NCBI GenBank assembly: GCA_018340805.1
Contig: JACMZG010000008.1
Span: forward strand, 79,100,541 to 79,164,540
Source of the DNA: Microvelia longipes
Taxonomy: Eukaryota > Arthropoda > Insecta > Hemiptera > Veliidae
DNA: 64,000 nucleotides
Reading direction: 5' to 3'
Shown here: positions 11,105 through 21,033 of the stretch, piece by piece
How the letters are laid out: the number at the start of each line of letters is the position of its first letter
How positions within the stretch are numbered: the stretch's first letter is position 1
Translations under genes and position numbers: made by a program
The notes under the pieces: model-generated
Told to the model about the DNA's origin: nothing
Databases searched by the model: none
What the model saw: the letters and a program-made list of their open reading frames with translations, nothing else

Positions 11105-13642
11105 TTAATCAACAGGTAGACGTATTGTGACATACCTGACAAGATCCATCATGACAGTGAGGGTATTTGGAAATGGGTTATGCAAATCATTGATAGTAAG
11201 CCAAGCAAATTGATCAGTAGTAACCACCTCATAAGCATAGACATGATCATTAAAAGTTATTGTTTCATAATAACTTACCTGTAGGTAAATATCGCCTGTA
11301 GAGGTAGTTACTATGGCATTGACTGATGCAAATATTGGAAGGTAAGTGTCATCACAAATGTCAACAGTCATCACAGATGATTGTACAATGTTTGTGCCTG
11401 CAGTTCCTATCGACTTGCACTGGAAAAGCTTAATAGTAGGATTTAAACTAAACTTTTGAATTAGTGCATTAACGGTATCATTTGAAGCCGGCACAGTATG
11501 ACCATAAGTATACTTTTTACAATGGGTTTGTCTCAAAAGCATGTCATTCATAATTAATTGGTTTTTAATGGCTATAGTCTTACACACATTAACTCTACTA
11601 CAAGTAGAGTTGGCTATCAATTTTGATAATCTGTGACGGCCCTCAAACCTCATTGTCCACACTTGAGTCAATGGACCAAATTTAATTAACATTTGTGGAT
11701 AGTGGGTCAAGAAATGAAATTTGGGTTTAAGTGGAGTATTTGTCAAGGAGCAATAGAGTGCATTAAACTCTTCTATGTGCGAGGCTAACTGAGTGACAGT
11801 GTCCATATAGACTCTGGGGTTCATGAGGCGGTCAGTTATTAGACGCAACTTCAAAAAAAGAGACCACACTCTATTATCTTCTGGGATGTAGTAGCCAACA
11901 ATGAGGCCAAAATATCTGACCAAAGAAAGCATTTCGGATGCTGACGTCTTTACAACTATAGATTTACTATCTTGCTTAATGCAGTTGCTTGGCTTAGAAG
12001 AAGAATCAGGGCCATAGTTGAAGGACGTTATTTTGTCCCTTAAAGTGTTTTCATGAATGAAATTGAACTCTTTCACTATTGAGTTAATTACAAAAGTCAT
12101 GACGTAACGGCAACAGCCTTCAAACCAATCATGAAGAATATCTGTGGATACGTGATCAAACAAATCAAACCCCTCCAACGCAAACCAAACGCAACGCTCT
12201 TTTATTCCCGTTTTGGACACGTCATCTAAAATTACTTGCTCATTATAAGACTCCAAAGTTCGGAGCAAAGATGCATCTTCTCTACCAGCCAATTGTAACT
12301 GCTGTTTACTGATATTACATATCCGACAACAGTGCTGGGCGACAAAGCTCTCTACAAAGCCAAGCATGCCATTAAGGCCCAAGTTGTCACCAGATACCGA
12401 GCTAACCACAAACCTAATAGTCCCTCTAAAAGTACTGGTGTCAACTTTAATACCCGTGTTCCTTAAGTAATTCAATTCATCAAATATCTTTTGGAAAGTC
12501 ACTGCGTTCCCAAACGCAAGTCTATCTGAGGAGTGGAACAGTGAAAGTAAAAAAATGTAACGCAACTTGGACATATAATGAAGTGGAAGGCATGGTAGAG
12601 ATACATACACACCGCAAAGTTTATGAACGCCCGCGTGAGCAGAGAGCGCGTTGCCCACCTCGAAGTCGTCTGCGTATACAACAATAGGATAAATTAATAC
12701 ATTATTATCATTGCAATTTATGTCTTGGACAATTTTCTTCCAAGACGACCCCTGCACAACATTTGTTATGGATTGGGAAGGGCCTTCTGACGTACCGAGA
12801 GATGACATGTACTGAAAAGTATCAGCCATGACCTGTTCGCTGTTAAAGAAATGAGTAAGTACTTTATGCAAAGGAATCAATTGCAACGTGCAGGGTACAC
12901 TTCGTACACTTCCGCCTCTGAAGTCGTTTCTAGAACCGATTGTGACCTCAGTAGGCCGGATAAACATTGCGTTCATTTCAAAGTACTTAAACCGACAATG
13001 TTCAGAGCGAAAATTTCGCATTATGTCTAAGTCAAGTGCTGACAGGAGGGTTTGGGGATTTAAGTCAGAACCGATTGTCATTGAATGTGATATGTGATTC
13101 TTGATGGTGTGAATAAAACAGTCAGAGAAAAATGAATCACACCCTTCAACGACAAATTGAACCACATTTCGAGGCACCATGGGATGACTGTAAAGTTTTG
13201 ATATGAATAGGCAAAGGCCTTTATTTATTTCCTCGACCACATTGAGAGGTTGAGCCACACAGGCTTCCTCACTTTGAGGTAGCACCTTACTAGGACCTGG
13301 AGCACTATCAACATCAAGTGGAGAATCAACATCAAGTGGAGGACCAACATCAAGTGGAGGCTTCTGTAAAGGTAAGACAGGGCTGTCGTCCATTCTAGAG
13401 GAACATGCACCGGATACATTTTTACGAGGTATTTGACAATGAACTTTTAATACGTGCTGTTTAAGACTACGTGCTGTGGGGAAATGGCGGTAACACCCCT
13501 CGCTTGCACACTCAAATTTGACATTAACCTGTGAAACTAATTTACAAAGACTCATTTGATGGAATGTCAACTGAGAGGGAGAGTTGAACCCCTTCCTACA
13601 ACCACAACATTTCAACATGACTGGTTTGTACAAATAGTACAA
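11105..13642 (-). CDS. DNA-transposon transposase-like protein with N-terminal C2H2 fingers (845 aa)
   Basis: This is the longest open frame in the window and is uninterrupted. Residues about 10-70 hold two C2H2-type motifs (C-x2-C-x12-H, and C-x4-C-x12-H-x4-H). The body matches a multicopy metazoan transposon protein family by landmark blocks: YADDFEVGN (about residue 322), HKLCGVYVSLPCLP, GDNLGLNGMLGFVESF and CCRIC (about 416-441), LHDWFEGCCRY (about 502), KPKFHFLTHYP (about 637) and MRFEGRHRLSK (about 660). The conserved Asp and Glu residues suggest an RNase-H-fold (DDE-like) transposase, perhaps of the KDZ/CMC type; the superfamily is my inference. The frame at 13706-14233 just upstream matches the companion segment seen with this family. 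An intact frame of this length suggests recent arrival or activity. Confidence 0.75.
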   Translation of the reverse strand: MYYLYKPVMLKCCGCRKGFNSPSQLTFHQMSLCKLVSQVNVKFECASEGCYRHFPTARSLKQHVLKVHCQIPRKNVSGACSSRMDDSPVLPLQKPPLDVGPPLDVDSPLDVDSAPGPSKVLPQSEEACVAQPLNVVEEINKGLCLFISKLYSHPMVPRNVVQFVVEGCDSFFSDCFIHTIKNHISHSMTIGSDLNPQTLLSALDLDIMRNFRSEHCRFKYFEMNAMFIRPTEVTIGSRNDFRGGSVRSVPCTLQLIPLHKVLTHFFNSEQVMADTFQYMSSLGTSEGPSQSITNVVQGSSWKKIVQDINCNDNNVLIYPIVVYADDFEVGNALSAHAGVHKLCGVYVSLPCLPLHYMSKLRYIFLLSLFHSSDRLAFGNAVTFQKIFDELNYLRNTGIKVDTSTFRGTIRFVVSSVSGDNLGLNGMLGFVESFVAQHCCRICNISKQQLQLAGREDASLLRTLESYNEQVILDDVSKTGIKERCVWFALEGFDLFDHVSTDILHDWFEGCCRYVMTFVINSIVKEFNFIHENTLRDKITSFNYGPDSSSKPSNCIKQDSKSIVVKTSASEMLSLVRYFGLIVGYYIPEDNRVWSLFLKLRLITDRLMNPRVYMDTVTQLASHIEEFNALYCSLTNTPLKPKFHFLTHYPQMLIKFGPLTQVWTMRFEGRHRLSKLIANSTCSRVNVCKTIAIKNQLIMNDMLLRQTHCKKYTYGHTVPASNDTVNALIQKFSLNPTIKLFQCKSIGTAGTNIVQSSVMTVDICDDTYLPIFASVNAIVTTSTGDIYLQVSYYETITFNDHVYAYEVVTTDQFAWLTINDLHNPFPNTLTVMMDLVRYVTIRLPVD

Positions 13643-13705
13643 TAATTAATACTTGAACAGAAATACTTTGAGTAACTAATTACTTAAACAGCGGTAACGC
13701 CGCTT

Positions 13706-14233
13706 TCACTGTCTGTGTAACATTATCATACTTAGTGATAATATTATAAATACCCAATTGGATGAGGAGCCATACAAATTCAGACTCGAAGGGATATCCG
13801 TAGCGTGGAACAGCTTAAAGGCGACGTCCACAGCCTCCAGGATGTGAGAGAACTTATAAAACGTATCATCCACCACCACAAAACAGCTCTTGACCTGGTC
13901 TATTGATTCACCTACGGCCACAACCCAAGGTTGGAAAGTGAGCTTCTTTGATAAAAGTTTTGATCGACGAGCTTGTACTGCCTCAGTTAGGTTAGACTCT
14001 GTAGGGATTACTCCTATAAAACTTTCTCTTATCTCCGACCTTGATGGTCGCCAGCCGCATCCTTTTTTCTGTTTCCCACTCGACTGGCACAAGAGGGATG
14101 GTAGGCACAGGAGTGAGACTACAGAAGGCAGCTCTCCGTGCTGGTTTTTTCTGTGATCAAAAAACAAAGAACAGTTATAGAAAGACACTTTGGCTATGGA
14201 AGGAGGGTGGTAAAGACTGGTGTATTTACTCAT
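13706..14233 (-). CDS. Companion open frame of the same transposon
   Basis: A minus-strand frame whose central part (residues about 60-145) matches the segment that accompanies this transposon family: WRPSRSEIRESFIG, an EAVQARRSKLL stretch, and VVVDDTFYKFSHILEAVDVAFKLF. The N-terminal part up to about residue 28 looks like intron read-through: an acceptor-like TTTTTTGATCACAG lies near 14150. The true coding exon may therefore start there rather than at the first ATG. It stops 63 bp before the main transposase ATG in a different frame, so either splicing or two separate proteins are possible. Confidence 0.55.
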   Translation of the reverse strand: MSKYTSLYHPPSIAKVSFYNCSLFFDHRKNQHGELPSVVSLLCLPSLLCQSSGKQKKGCGWRPSRSEIRESFIGVIPTESNLTEAVQARRSKLLSKKLTFQPWVVAVGESIDQVKSCFVVVDDTFYKFSHILEAVDVAFKLFHATDIPSSLNLYGSSSNWVFIILSLSMIMLHRQ

Positions 14234-14370
14234 TTGGGATAATGAAAGTGCAAATTTGTAACATCTATCTGAAATATCAATATAATATTATCTGAAAATG
14301 TAACATGTATAAACTTATGAATATTTTTAATTACCATTAATCAGATTAAGGTATGGCGTAACGTATTCTT

Positions 14371-14490
14371 TCAGTTCTTTCCTCGACGCTTTTCTCTGAA
14401 AGCATCAAACAGGCTCTCCCTGCATAGCGTCAGCTTGTGATACAGGGATCTCTCTCTGTCTGGGTAAAGCCGGTTGAAGTCAGAGATCAG
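14371..14490 (-). CDS. Probable last exon of an upstream transposon or host reading frame
   Basis: A 40-codon exon-like segment on the minus strand begins after a good acceptor (CTGATTTCAG) and runs LISDFNRLYPDRERSLYHK ... FREKRRGKN to a TGA. Its base composition is much richer in GC than its surroundings and its charge pattern looks coding. It lies upstream of the two transposon frames on the same strand, so it may belong to that transposon. I cannot assign the family. Confidence 0.4.
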   Translation of the reverse strand: MISDFNRLYPDRERSLYHKLTLCRESLFDAFREKRRGKN

Positions 14491-15625
14491 CTGAAATCAG
14501 AAAACAGGACCAATCAGATATATTGCATGACTCACCCAATTGCCATGTCAGGCTTTTGTCTGCCCTCCGCCTAAATTTCATTAACATACAAATAGGAACA
14601 TACTACTACTATATACTTAGCCATAGGGACCTCATGGATGCGGGGAATTGTGCCACTAACGAAATATTGGATGATAAGTTATTATAAAACTAGGATAATG
14701 ATTATTTGATTTACCTTAAAGTAATGAATGTCACCAAAGTAGCACAGACAATAGTCACTGAGAACACGTTATTCACAAATATATAAAAAAAAACCACAAA
14801 AATATTATACACAATTTTCACGGAGCGAGCTCTACGCAGGACCGGTGTCGATGAGAGAGTGACGCTTAGATCTCGTTACCCATCCTGCATTAGTTCAAGA
14901 CTTGTACCCCACTCCCTTGCTTTTGGAAGGTAGTATGTGGAAGAAGCGCGGGAGAGGATGGAAAAACCATACTCTTATCACTACTTATTGCAACTACGGA
15001 ATTGTTAAAGCAATTATCTAGCTTTTCCAAGGTATACTTCCTTTTTTGCGCGAAAATCATTCCTAATTTATGATGAATGAATGTGTCACTGCTTTTTCAA
15101 AGTCTTGCTTTCATAAACGCCGTAATTTCACTCACTTTTCTAGTGACACTTGGTTCCTTCAATTATAAAACTGCTTAAGTCAGGAAAATGTTATTTATTT
15201 GAAGGATAACAATTGCTTTTTCCCATGGTAGATCCTAGCTTTGGTTACCATAAACTTAATGATTTTTAAGCATTTTTCTAAATTTTAAACAATTTTTGAG
15301 ACTTAAGCAATAAATTTTGATGTGTCTCGTATGCAATCCCTGATGCACAATCTGTTATGACTTTACATATAAATGAATAAAACAAATTACTACCATAATA
15401 ACTATGTATTGAAAATTACAAGCACATGACTCCAGTACAAAATATCATCTACAACCAACAACCCTGTGTTACGTTACTGTAACATCAATAAGTACAACTA
15501 TCAAAATAATATGCAAAATCCGAGCCCTAGTAACTATCCAAAACACCCAGGTTGTGCTGATACATTGTCCAATCTAAGAAACAAGAAATAACCAAGAATA
15601 ACGCTTTATAACCATTAGAAATAAG
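14491..15625. other. Stretch without a supported gene
   Basis: Moderate-complexity sequence possibly belonging to the 5' part of the transposon (a GC-richer segment at 14820-14960). No open frame or repeat could be recognised. Confidence 0.5.
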
Positions 15626-15939
15626 CAGTGGCTTACCAAGCTTAGAGGCCTAAGAAGGCCCCCTAGAATCAGTGGCGTAGCAATTCATGTTTTAAGGGGA
15701 TGCCCAATTGCTGGTTTAGCATATAACCATAAATAATTTCCCTTTACATTTTTACATTTATGTGGTTTCATGTGATAATTAATAAGCCACGTTGCGAGCG
15801 AGCAAGCTGAAGAAAGTTTTTTCCGATTTTAGACCAAAAAACACAATTTTTTTTGAAAATTTTTTGGTCATGGGTGACCTTAAGGGGGGGAGCCCGGAAG
15901 CCCCCCTTTTCTACGCCCCTGCCCTAGATGGCACCACTG
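15626..15939. mobile_element. Outer hAT-like MITE, split by another
   Basis: The ends CAGTGGCTTACC (15626) and GGCACCACTG (ending 15939) have the CAGTGGY form common in hAT-type non-autonomous elements. The interior is interrupted at 15670 by a second element. A matching 8-bp target duplication is not evident for the outer ends, so the call is tentative. Confidence 0.4.
15670..15921. mobile_element. hAT-like MITE (about 252 bp)
   Basis: The ends CAGTGGCGTAG and CTACGCCCCTG are imperfect inverted repeats. The flanks CCCTAGAAT (15661-15669) and CCCTAGATG (15922-15930) look like an 8-bp duplication with one extra base. The interior has G- and C-rich runs near the right end (GGGGGGGAGCCC). There are no genes. 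Confidence 0.6.
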
Positions 15940-17990
15940 CGTACATTATTAGAATAAGTTCCATACTTTGATATCTATAATATTTACTTCCTTACATATA
16001 AATCATATTAGCTTAATGTTACATCATTTAACCTAACTGATCATTTATAATTAACTAAGCTGCCCTCCAGAAGAAATTCAAATAGTCAACCTTTTTGAGG
16101 GTAGACAATGTCTTTCTTAAGCTCCTTCAATCCTACAATCCTTGTAGAATGTTTAGGAAAAAATTAGAATAAACTCCAAAATAGAACAAATTTCACATTG
16201 ACTGCTGCTGTAAAGTGTTCAGAGGTGGTCACAGGTGGTTAACATAGATAGCATCAATGCATAGCATGGATAGCATCAAATTTGGATGAAATTTGGTATG
16301 ATGAAGCGTCTGAGAATACGTTATAAGAAGTAGGGGAGGTGCATGGGGGTAAAAGGTTCCATGCCATACAGGGAAATGGTGGTACCTTTTGCCCCATGTT
16401 ACGAGAAAACTTTTATCCAAGGCAACTTTTGCCACCACAAAACCCTATTGCTTAAGAGTGAGTGAAATTTACTTTTAGCTGCTTGTATTCAATATCTGTG
16501 AGCATTTTTAACGATGACAACGATCATGAAGATAAATTAAACACAAAATTTTTAATTTCAACGACATTCTTGATACTTTTAGATTACCAAAAAGCAGTAA
16601 CCTCTTAATCCCTAAATTCCAACGGGAACCAGAAATAAATGAAAAAAATGGAGAGTAAAACTCAGGAATACTTATAAGATCCCGTAAAAGTTTATTAGGG
16701 AAGAAATAGTTAAGGATTAAATAAAAGGATTATTGTTCCTTTTCATTTTTGCAGATTAACTTTATTTTATTTTAATAGGAGACTTGAACCAAACCCTTGC
16801 TCAGGGGAAGCCCCATACCTCTTGAATGGTAAATAAGCATAATTTTCTTTGAAAATTCGCTAAAAGGGAAAAACCAATGACCAACTCGTAGCCATCTTCA
16901 CATACTTCACAAGTCTTGGACTTATATAACGGTAATGGATTTTTTGCCTTATGGCAAAAATGGCTTAAAAATGGCCACGATTTTTGACATTTAATACAAC
17001 TCATACCCTATAACAAATAATAAATTCAATAAATACAACAGAAGCAAGTACACGCATTGCATTTTCCTATGATACACTTGCTTTTTCTTTACACAGTTTT
17101 AAGCAATTAATTATCATTGAAATGTTGCACAATTGTTACTTCCAAATTGCCTCGAATTTCCTTACTTCACTATTTACAAAGCCTTCCTTCAATTTTCAAA
17201 CTCCTGATCTTCATAATAACAGTGCAGAAAATATTCTTTACCGGAGCAATGCAAGGATGTACTACCTTTATTAATATTCAATGCTATCATTGCTATATCG
17301 AAATGCAATGAAACTTGGAATAAATAAACACGGTAATGAATAAGTGAATGTTTACCCCTTCTTTAATGCCAGTATCCTACCTTACAGTGGAAGCAAATCT
17401 CGAGAATTCATTTAATCAACACCAAAAAAAGTTGCTTTCCGGCATAAATTCAATTATAACTGATTTATTAATTGAATTTGCATGCTTTATACGATTATTC
17501 GCTCATTTTTTCTAAAGCAAGACCGAGAATTGTTTTTGTCGAACTAAAATTTTTCTCAGTGTGGTATGTAAAAATAAACAGACAGCTAGATTAGGATCTA
17601 CCTGGGGTGTATAATTTTAGATATTACTTTCTTTTTATATTTTAGATATCCTTAGTTTTAGTCTAACGCTAAAGGTTGTGTTCAAATGGGATTTTGAGGT
17701 TATGATGCCTCGCCTTTATTAGATGTTTTTTTCTGAAACTTCTTCACACTGATTTGTGCAGCTCTTCTTTCTAAAATTTGGACTTTTAAATATTTGAAGT
17801 AAACAATCATATTTAAGTGAAATATATAATTAGATCTTTTCAAGTAATTTAAGTTTTACAAACATTTTGATAGTCGGTTTCGAGCAACGTTTTCTTCCGC
17901 GGTTGGGGTTATTCTTTTATTATTATAGAAAAGGTAGAAAGCTTTAAAAGCTAATTTTAAAAATATTATACACACAGCTTAAGAATTTAA
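15940..17990. other. Stretch without a supported gene
   Basis: AT-rich sequence with only short frames, none with a recognisable domain or exon structure. Confidence 0.5.
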
Positions 17991-18049
17991 AAAAAATCAA
18001 TATAAGATATTGCAGTCTGTTCGTCTTCAGTGATCATATCACTTGTTTA

Positions 18050-18680
18050 AAATAAGATTACAGATGTTATACATTTTAAGCTAGCTTTAGGTCGCATTTT
18101 TTGTTAATTAAGGAACCTAAAGCCTTTGTTGAGCAAGAGTATAGATGTTATACATGTTAAGCTAGTTTTAGGTCTCCATTATAGTTAACTAAGGCACCTA
18201 AGGCCTTTTTTCAGAAAGAGTATAGATGTTATACATTTTAAGCTAGTTTTAGACATTTTAAGTCTGTTTGTCTTCAGTATTAATATCACTTGTCTTAAGT
18301 AAGATTACAGATGTTATACATTTTAAGCTAACTTTAGGTCTCCATTGTAGTTAACTAAGGAACCTAAAGCCTTTTTTGAGTAAGAGTATAGATGTTATAC
18401 ATTTTAAGCTAGTTCAAGGTCTCCATTATAGTTAAGAAAGGAATACCTAAGGCTTTTTTTGAGTAAGAGTATAGATATTATACATTTTAAGCTATTTTAA
18501 GGTCTCCATTATAGTTAACAAAGGAAGACCTAAGGCTTTTTTTGAGTAAGAGTATAGATGTTATACATTTTAAGCTAGTTTTAGGTCGCAATTATAGGTA
18601 ACTAAGGAAGGCCTAAGGCCTTTTTTGAGTAAAAGTACAGATTTTATACATTTTAAGCTAGTTTTAGGCTCATTCCAGTG
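18050..18680. repeat. Minisatellite, period 81-85 bp, eight units
   Basis: The AGATGTTATACATTTTAAGC word occurs at 18062, 18143, 18224, 18309, 18390, 18473, 18556 and 18639, each followed by TAGTTTTAGGTCTCCATTAT and a CCTAAGGCCTTTTTTGAG block. It lies in the 3' flank of gene copy B. The same position 3' of copy C (39040-39180) has only two units. Confidence 0.9.
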
Positions 18681-19003
18681 AGATTGTAGAAATTGGAATA
18701 CATTTTGATCTAATGTTACGTATCCTCAAGAGTTCGTATGGAATGCCTTAAGGTCATTTGCTGGTGAAAGCTAAAAATTGAATTCAGCGTCGGCAATAAT
18801 AGAGACATGAAACTGGAACCAATAGTAAAGTTGGTTTTGCAGTTCATAATGTAATTATCACATTACATATCTACTACAGTTCACATCATATCTACTATAG
18901 TAGTTTTCACATAACCGGATAAATTCCTAGTTTTAAACTGTTTCTTTTTTAACTTAAAAGGGTAAAAGGAAAAACATTTTAAAACATAAATTAAAAATTT
19001 AGC

Positions 19004-19009
19004 TTTATT
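19004..19009 (-). promoter_or_regulatory. Poly(A) signal AATAAA, gene copy B
   Basis: AATAAA on the minus strand within a block conserved downstream of copies C (39495-39500) and D (51708-51713). In copy B it is about 1.56 kb from the stop because of the foldback insertion; without that it would be about 245 nt away. Confidence 0.5.
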
Positions 19010-19117
19010 TTGTATTGTAAGTCAAACTATAATTTTATAGTACAAAAACCACAAATATGATTTAAAAAATAATAATTATATATTTTTGATATTGTTTTAT
19101 ACTTATACAGGGTGGAA

Positions 19118-20434
19118 CAAATTCACTTAAACCAACATTAACCATTAAAATCATGGTGAACACATGGTCCTAGACTAACGAAAATGGTCTCTACCCCTAG
19201 TAAGTCGACCACCCTGAGTTCAAATTCACCAAAATTTTTTTGGTAATTATTACCCGAATGTGGTAATTTAATTACCACTTTTCGTTTTTTATTAATAACT
19301 TTAAAAAGTCAAATTAGACCATACCATGATATAGACTAATTTAGAAACTTCATTATATCCTGAGAAATTTGATACCAATATCACAAAATTCCGGTAATTT
19401 TTCACCGAGCTATCGATCGACATACAAGACATAAATTATTACCGGCATTTTTGGAACAACAAAATGCGCCAACCTAAAAAAATGGTTAAAGAGTGGTCCT
19501 AGACTAACGAAAATGGTCTCTACCCCTAGTAAGTCGACCACCCTGAGTTCAAATTCACCAAAATTTTTTTGGTAACTATCACCCAAATGTGGTAATTTAA
19601 TTAGCACTTTTCGTTTTTTATTAGTAACTTTAAAAAGTCAAATTGACCATACCATGATATAGACTAATTTAGAAACTACATTATATCCTGAGAAATTTGA
19701 TACCAATATCACAAAATTCCGGTAATTTTTTAAAGAGCTATCGATCGACATACAAGCAAATAACCCTATCATTGTGATAGTACTATCACAATGGTACCGA
19801 TAGCTCGGTAAAAAATTACCAGAATTTTGTGATATTGGTATCAAATTTCTTAGGATATAATGTAGTTTCTAAATTAGTCTATATCATGGTATAGTCCAAT
19901 TTGACTTTTTAAAGTTACCAATAAAAAACGAAAAGTGCTAATTAAATTACCACATTTGGGTGATAATTACCAAAAAAATTTGGTGAATTTGAACTCAGGG
20001 GTGGTCGACTTACTAGGGGTAAAGACCATTTTCGTTAGTCTAGGACCACTCTTTAACCATTTTTTTAGGTTGGCGCATTTTGTTGTTCCAAAAATGCCGG
20101 TAATAATTTATGTCTTGTATGTCGATCGATAGCTCGGTGAAAAAATACCGGAATTTTGTGATATTGGTATCAAATTTCTCAGGATATAATGTAGTTTCTA
20201 AATTAGTCTATATCATGATATGGTCTAATTTGGCTTTTTAAAGTTACAAATAAAAAACGAAAAGTGGTAATTAAATTACCACATTCGGGTAATAATTACC
20301 AAAAAAAATTTGGTGAATTTGAACTCAGGGTGGTCGACTTACTAGGGGTAGAGACCATTTTCGTTAGTCTAGGACCATGTGTTCACCATGATTTTAATGG
20401 TTTAATGTTGGTTTAAGTGAATTGTTCCACCCTG
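19118..20434. mobile_element. 1.3-kb foldback element, TA target duplication
   Basis: The element runs from CAGGGTGGAAC to GTTCCACCCTG and is a long palindrome centred at 19781/19782 (ATTGTGATAGTACTATCACAAT). Each arm itself contains two direct copies of a module of about 385 bp (ACTAACGAAAATGGTCTCTA occurs at about 19175 and 19504 on the left). The sister sequence 3' of copy D (51790-51830) is an empty site reading TTTATATATTT, which shows that one TA was duplicated. This fits a non-autonomous Tc1/mariner-class element; there is no transposase. Confidence 0.85.
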
Positions 20435-20570
20435 TATATTTGCTCAACACACACGCAGAGGAAAACTGCAACTACTAAGGAAAACATCTAATTATTTCTA
20501 AAATCATGTTTGAAGTTAGCCACTAATTAGCTAATTAATCAGCTGGACAGTTGGTGCTGGTGGTTAAGGT

Positions 20571-20737
20571 TTATAGAGATGGATCTAAGTTATTACTTTT
20601 CAAGCAGTTGTTCACCTGTTGCTTCTCTGCTGGAGTCATGTCTCCTGGGTTACGCCTCTGATCAAAACTTAACCAGAGAGCTTCTTTGCCATCTAAAAAT
20701 AAATAATGTTATTAATAAAATAATAATGATATATATA

Positions 20738-20804
<67 letters not shown>

Positions 20805-20977
20805 AAATGGCATGTATCATATACATGCCACCATGGGCATGAGCTTCGCGCGCACGGTGGCGTATGTTGACAAATAGCCCCCCCTTAACTTCTGGTTCAA
20901 GGCTTGTCTGTCGTAGTCGTCGTGTCGAAATGTAGTTTTTATTGTATCTTCTTTCTTAAAGTAAAAGAAAGGGGGAT

Positions 20978-21033
<56 letters not shown>

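Noticed and set aside
16801..17004. Cys-containing 67-codon frame that might suggest a zinc finger
   Set aside because: Spacing does not fit a known finger, and there is no conservation or exon context.
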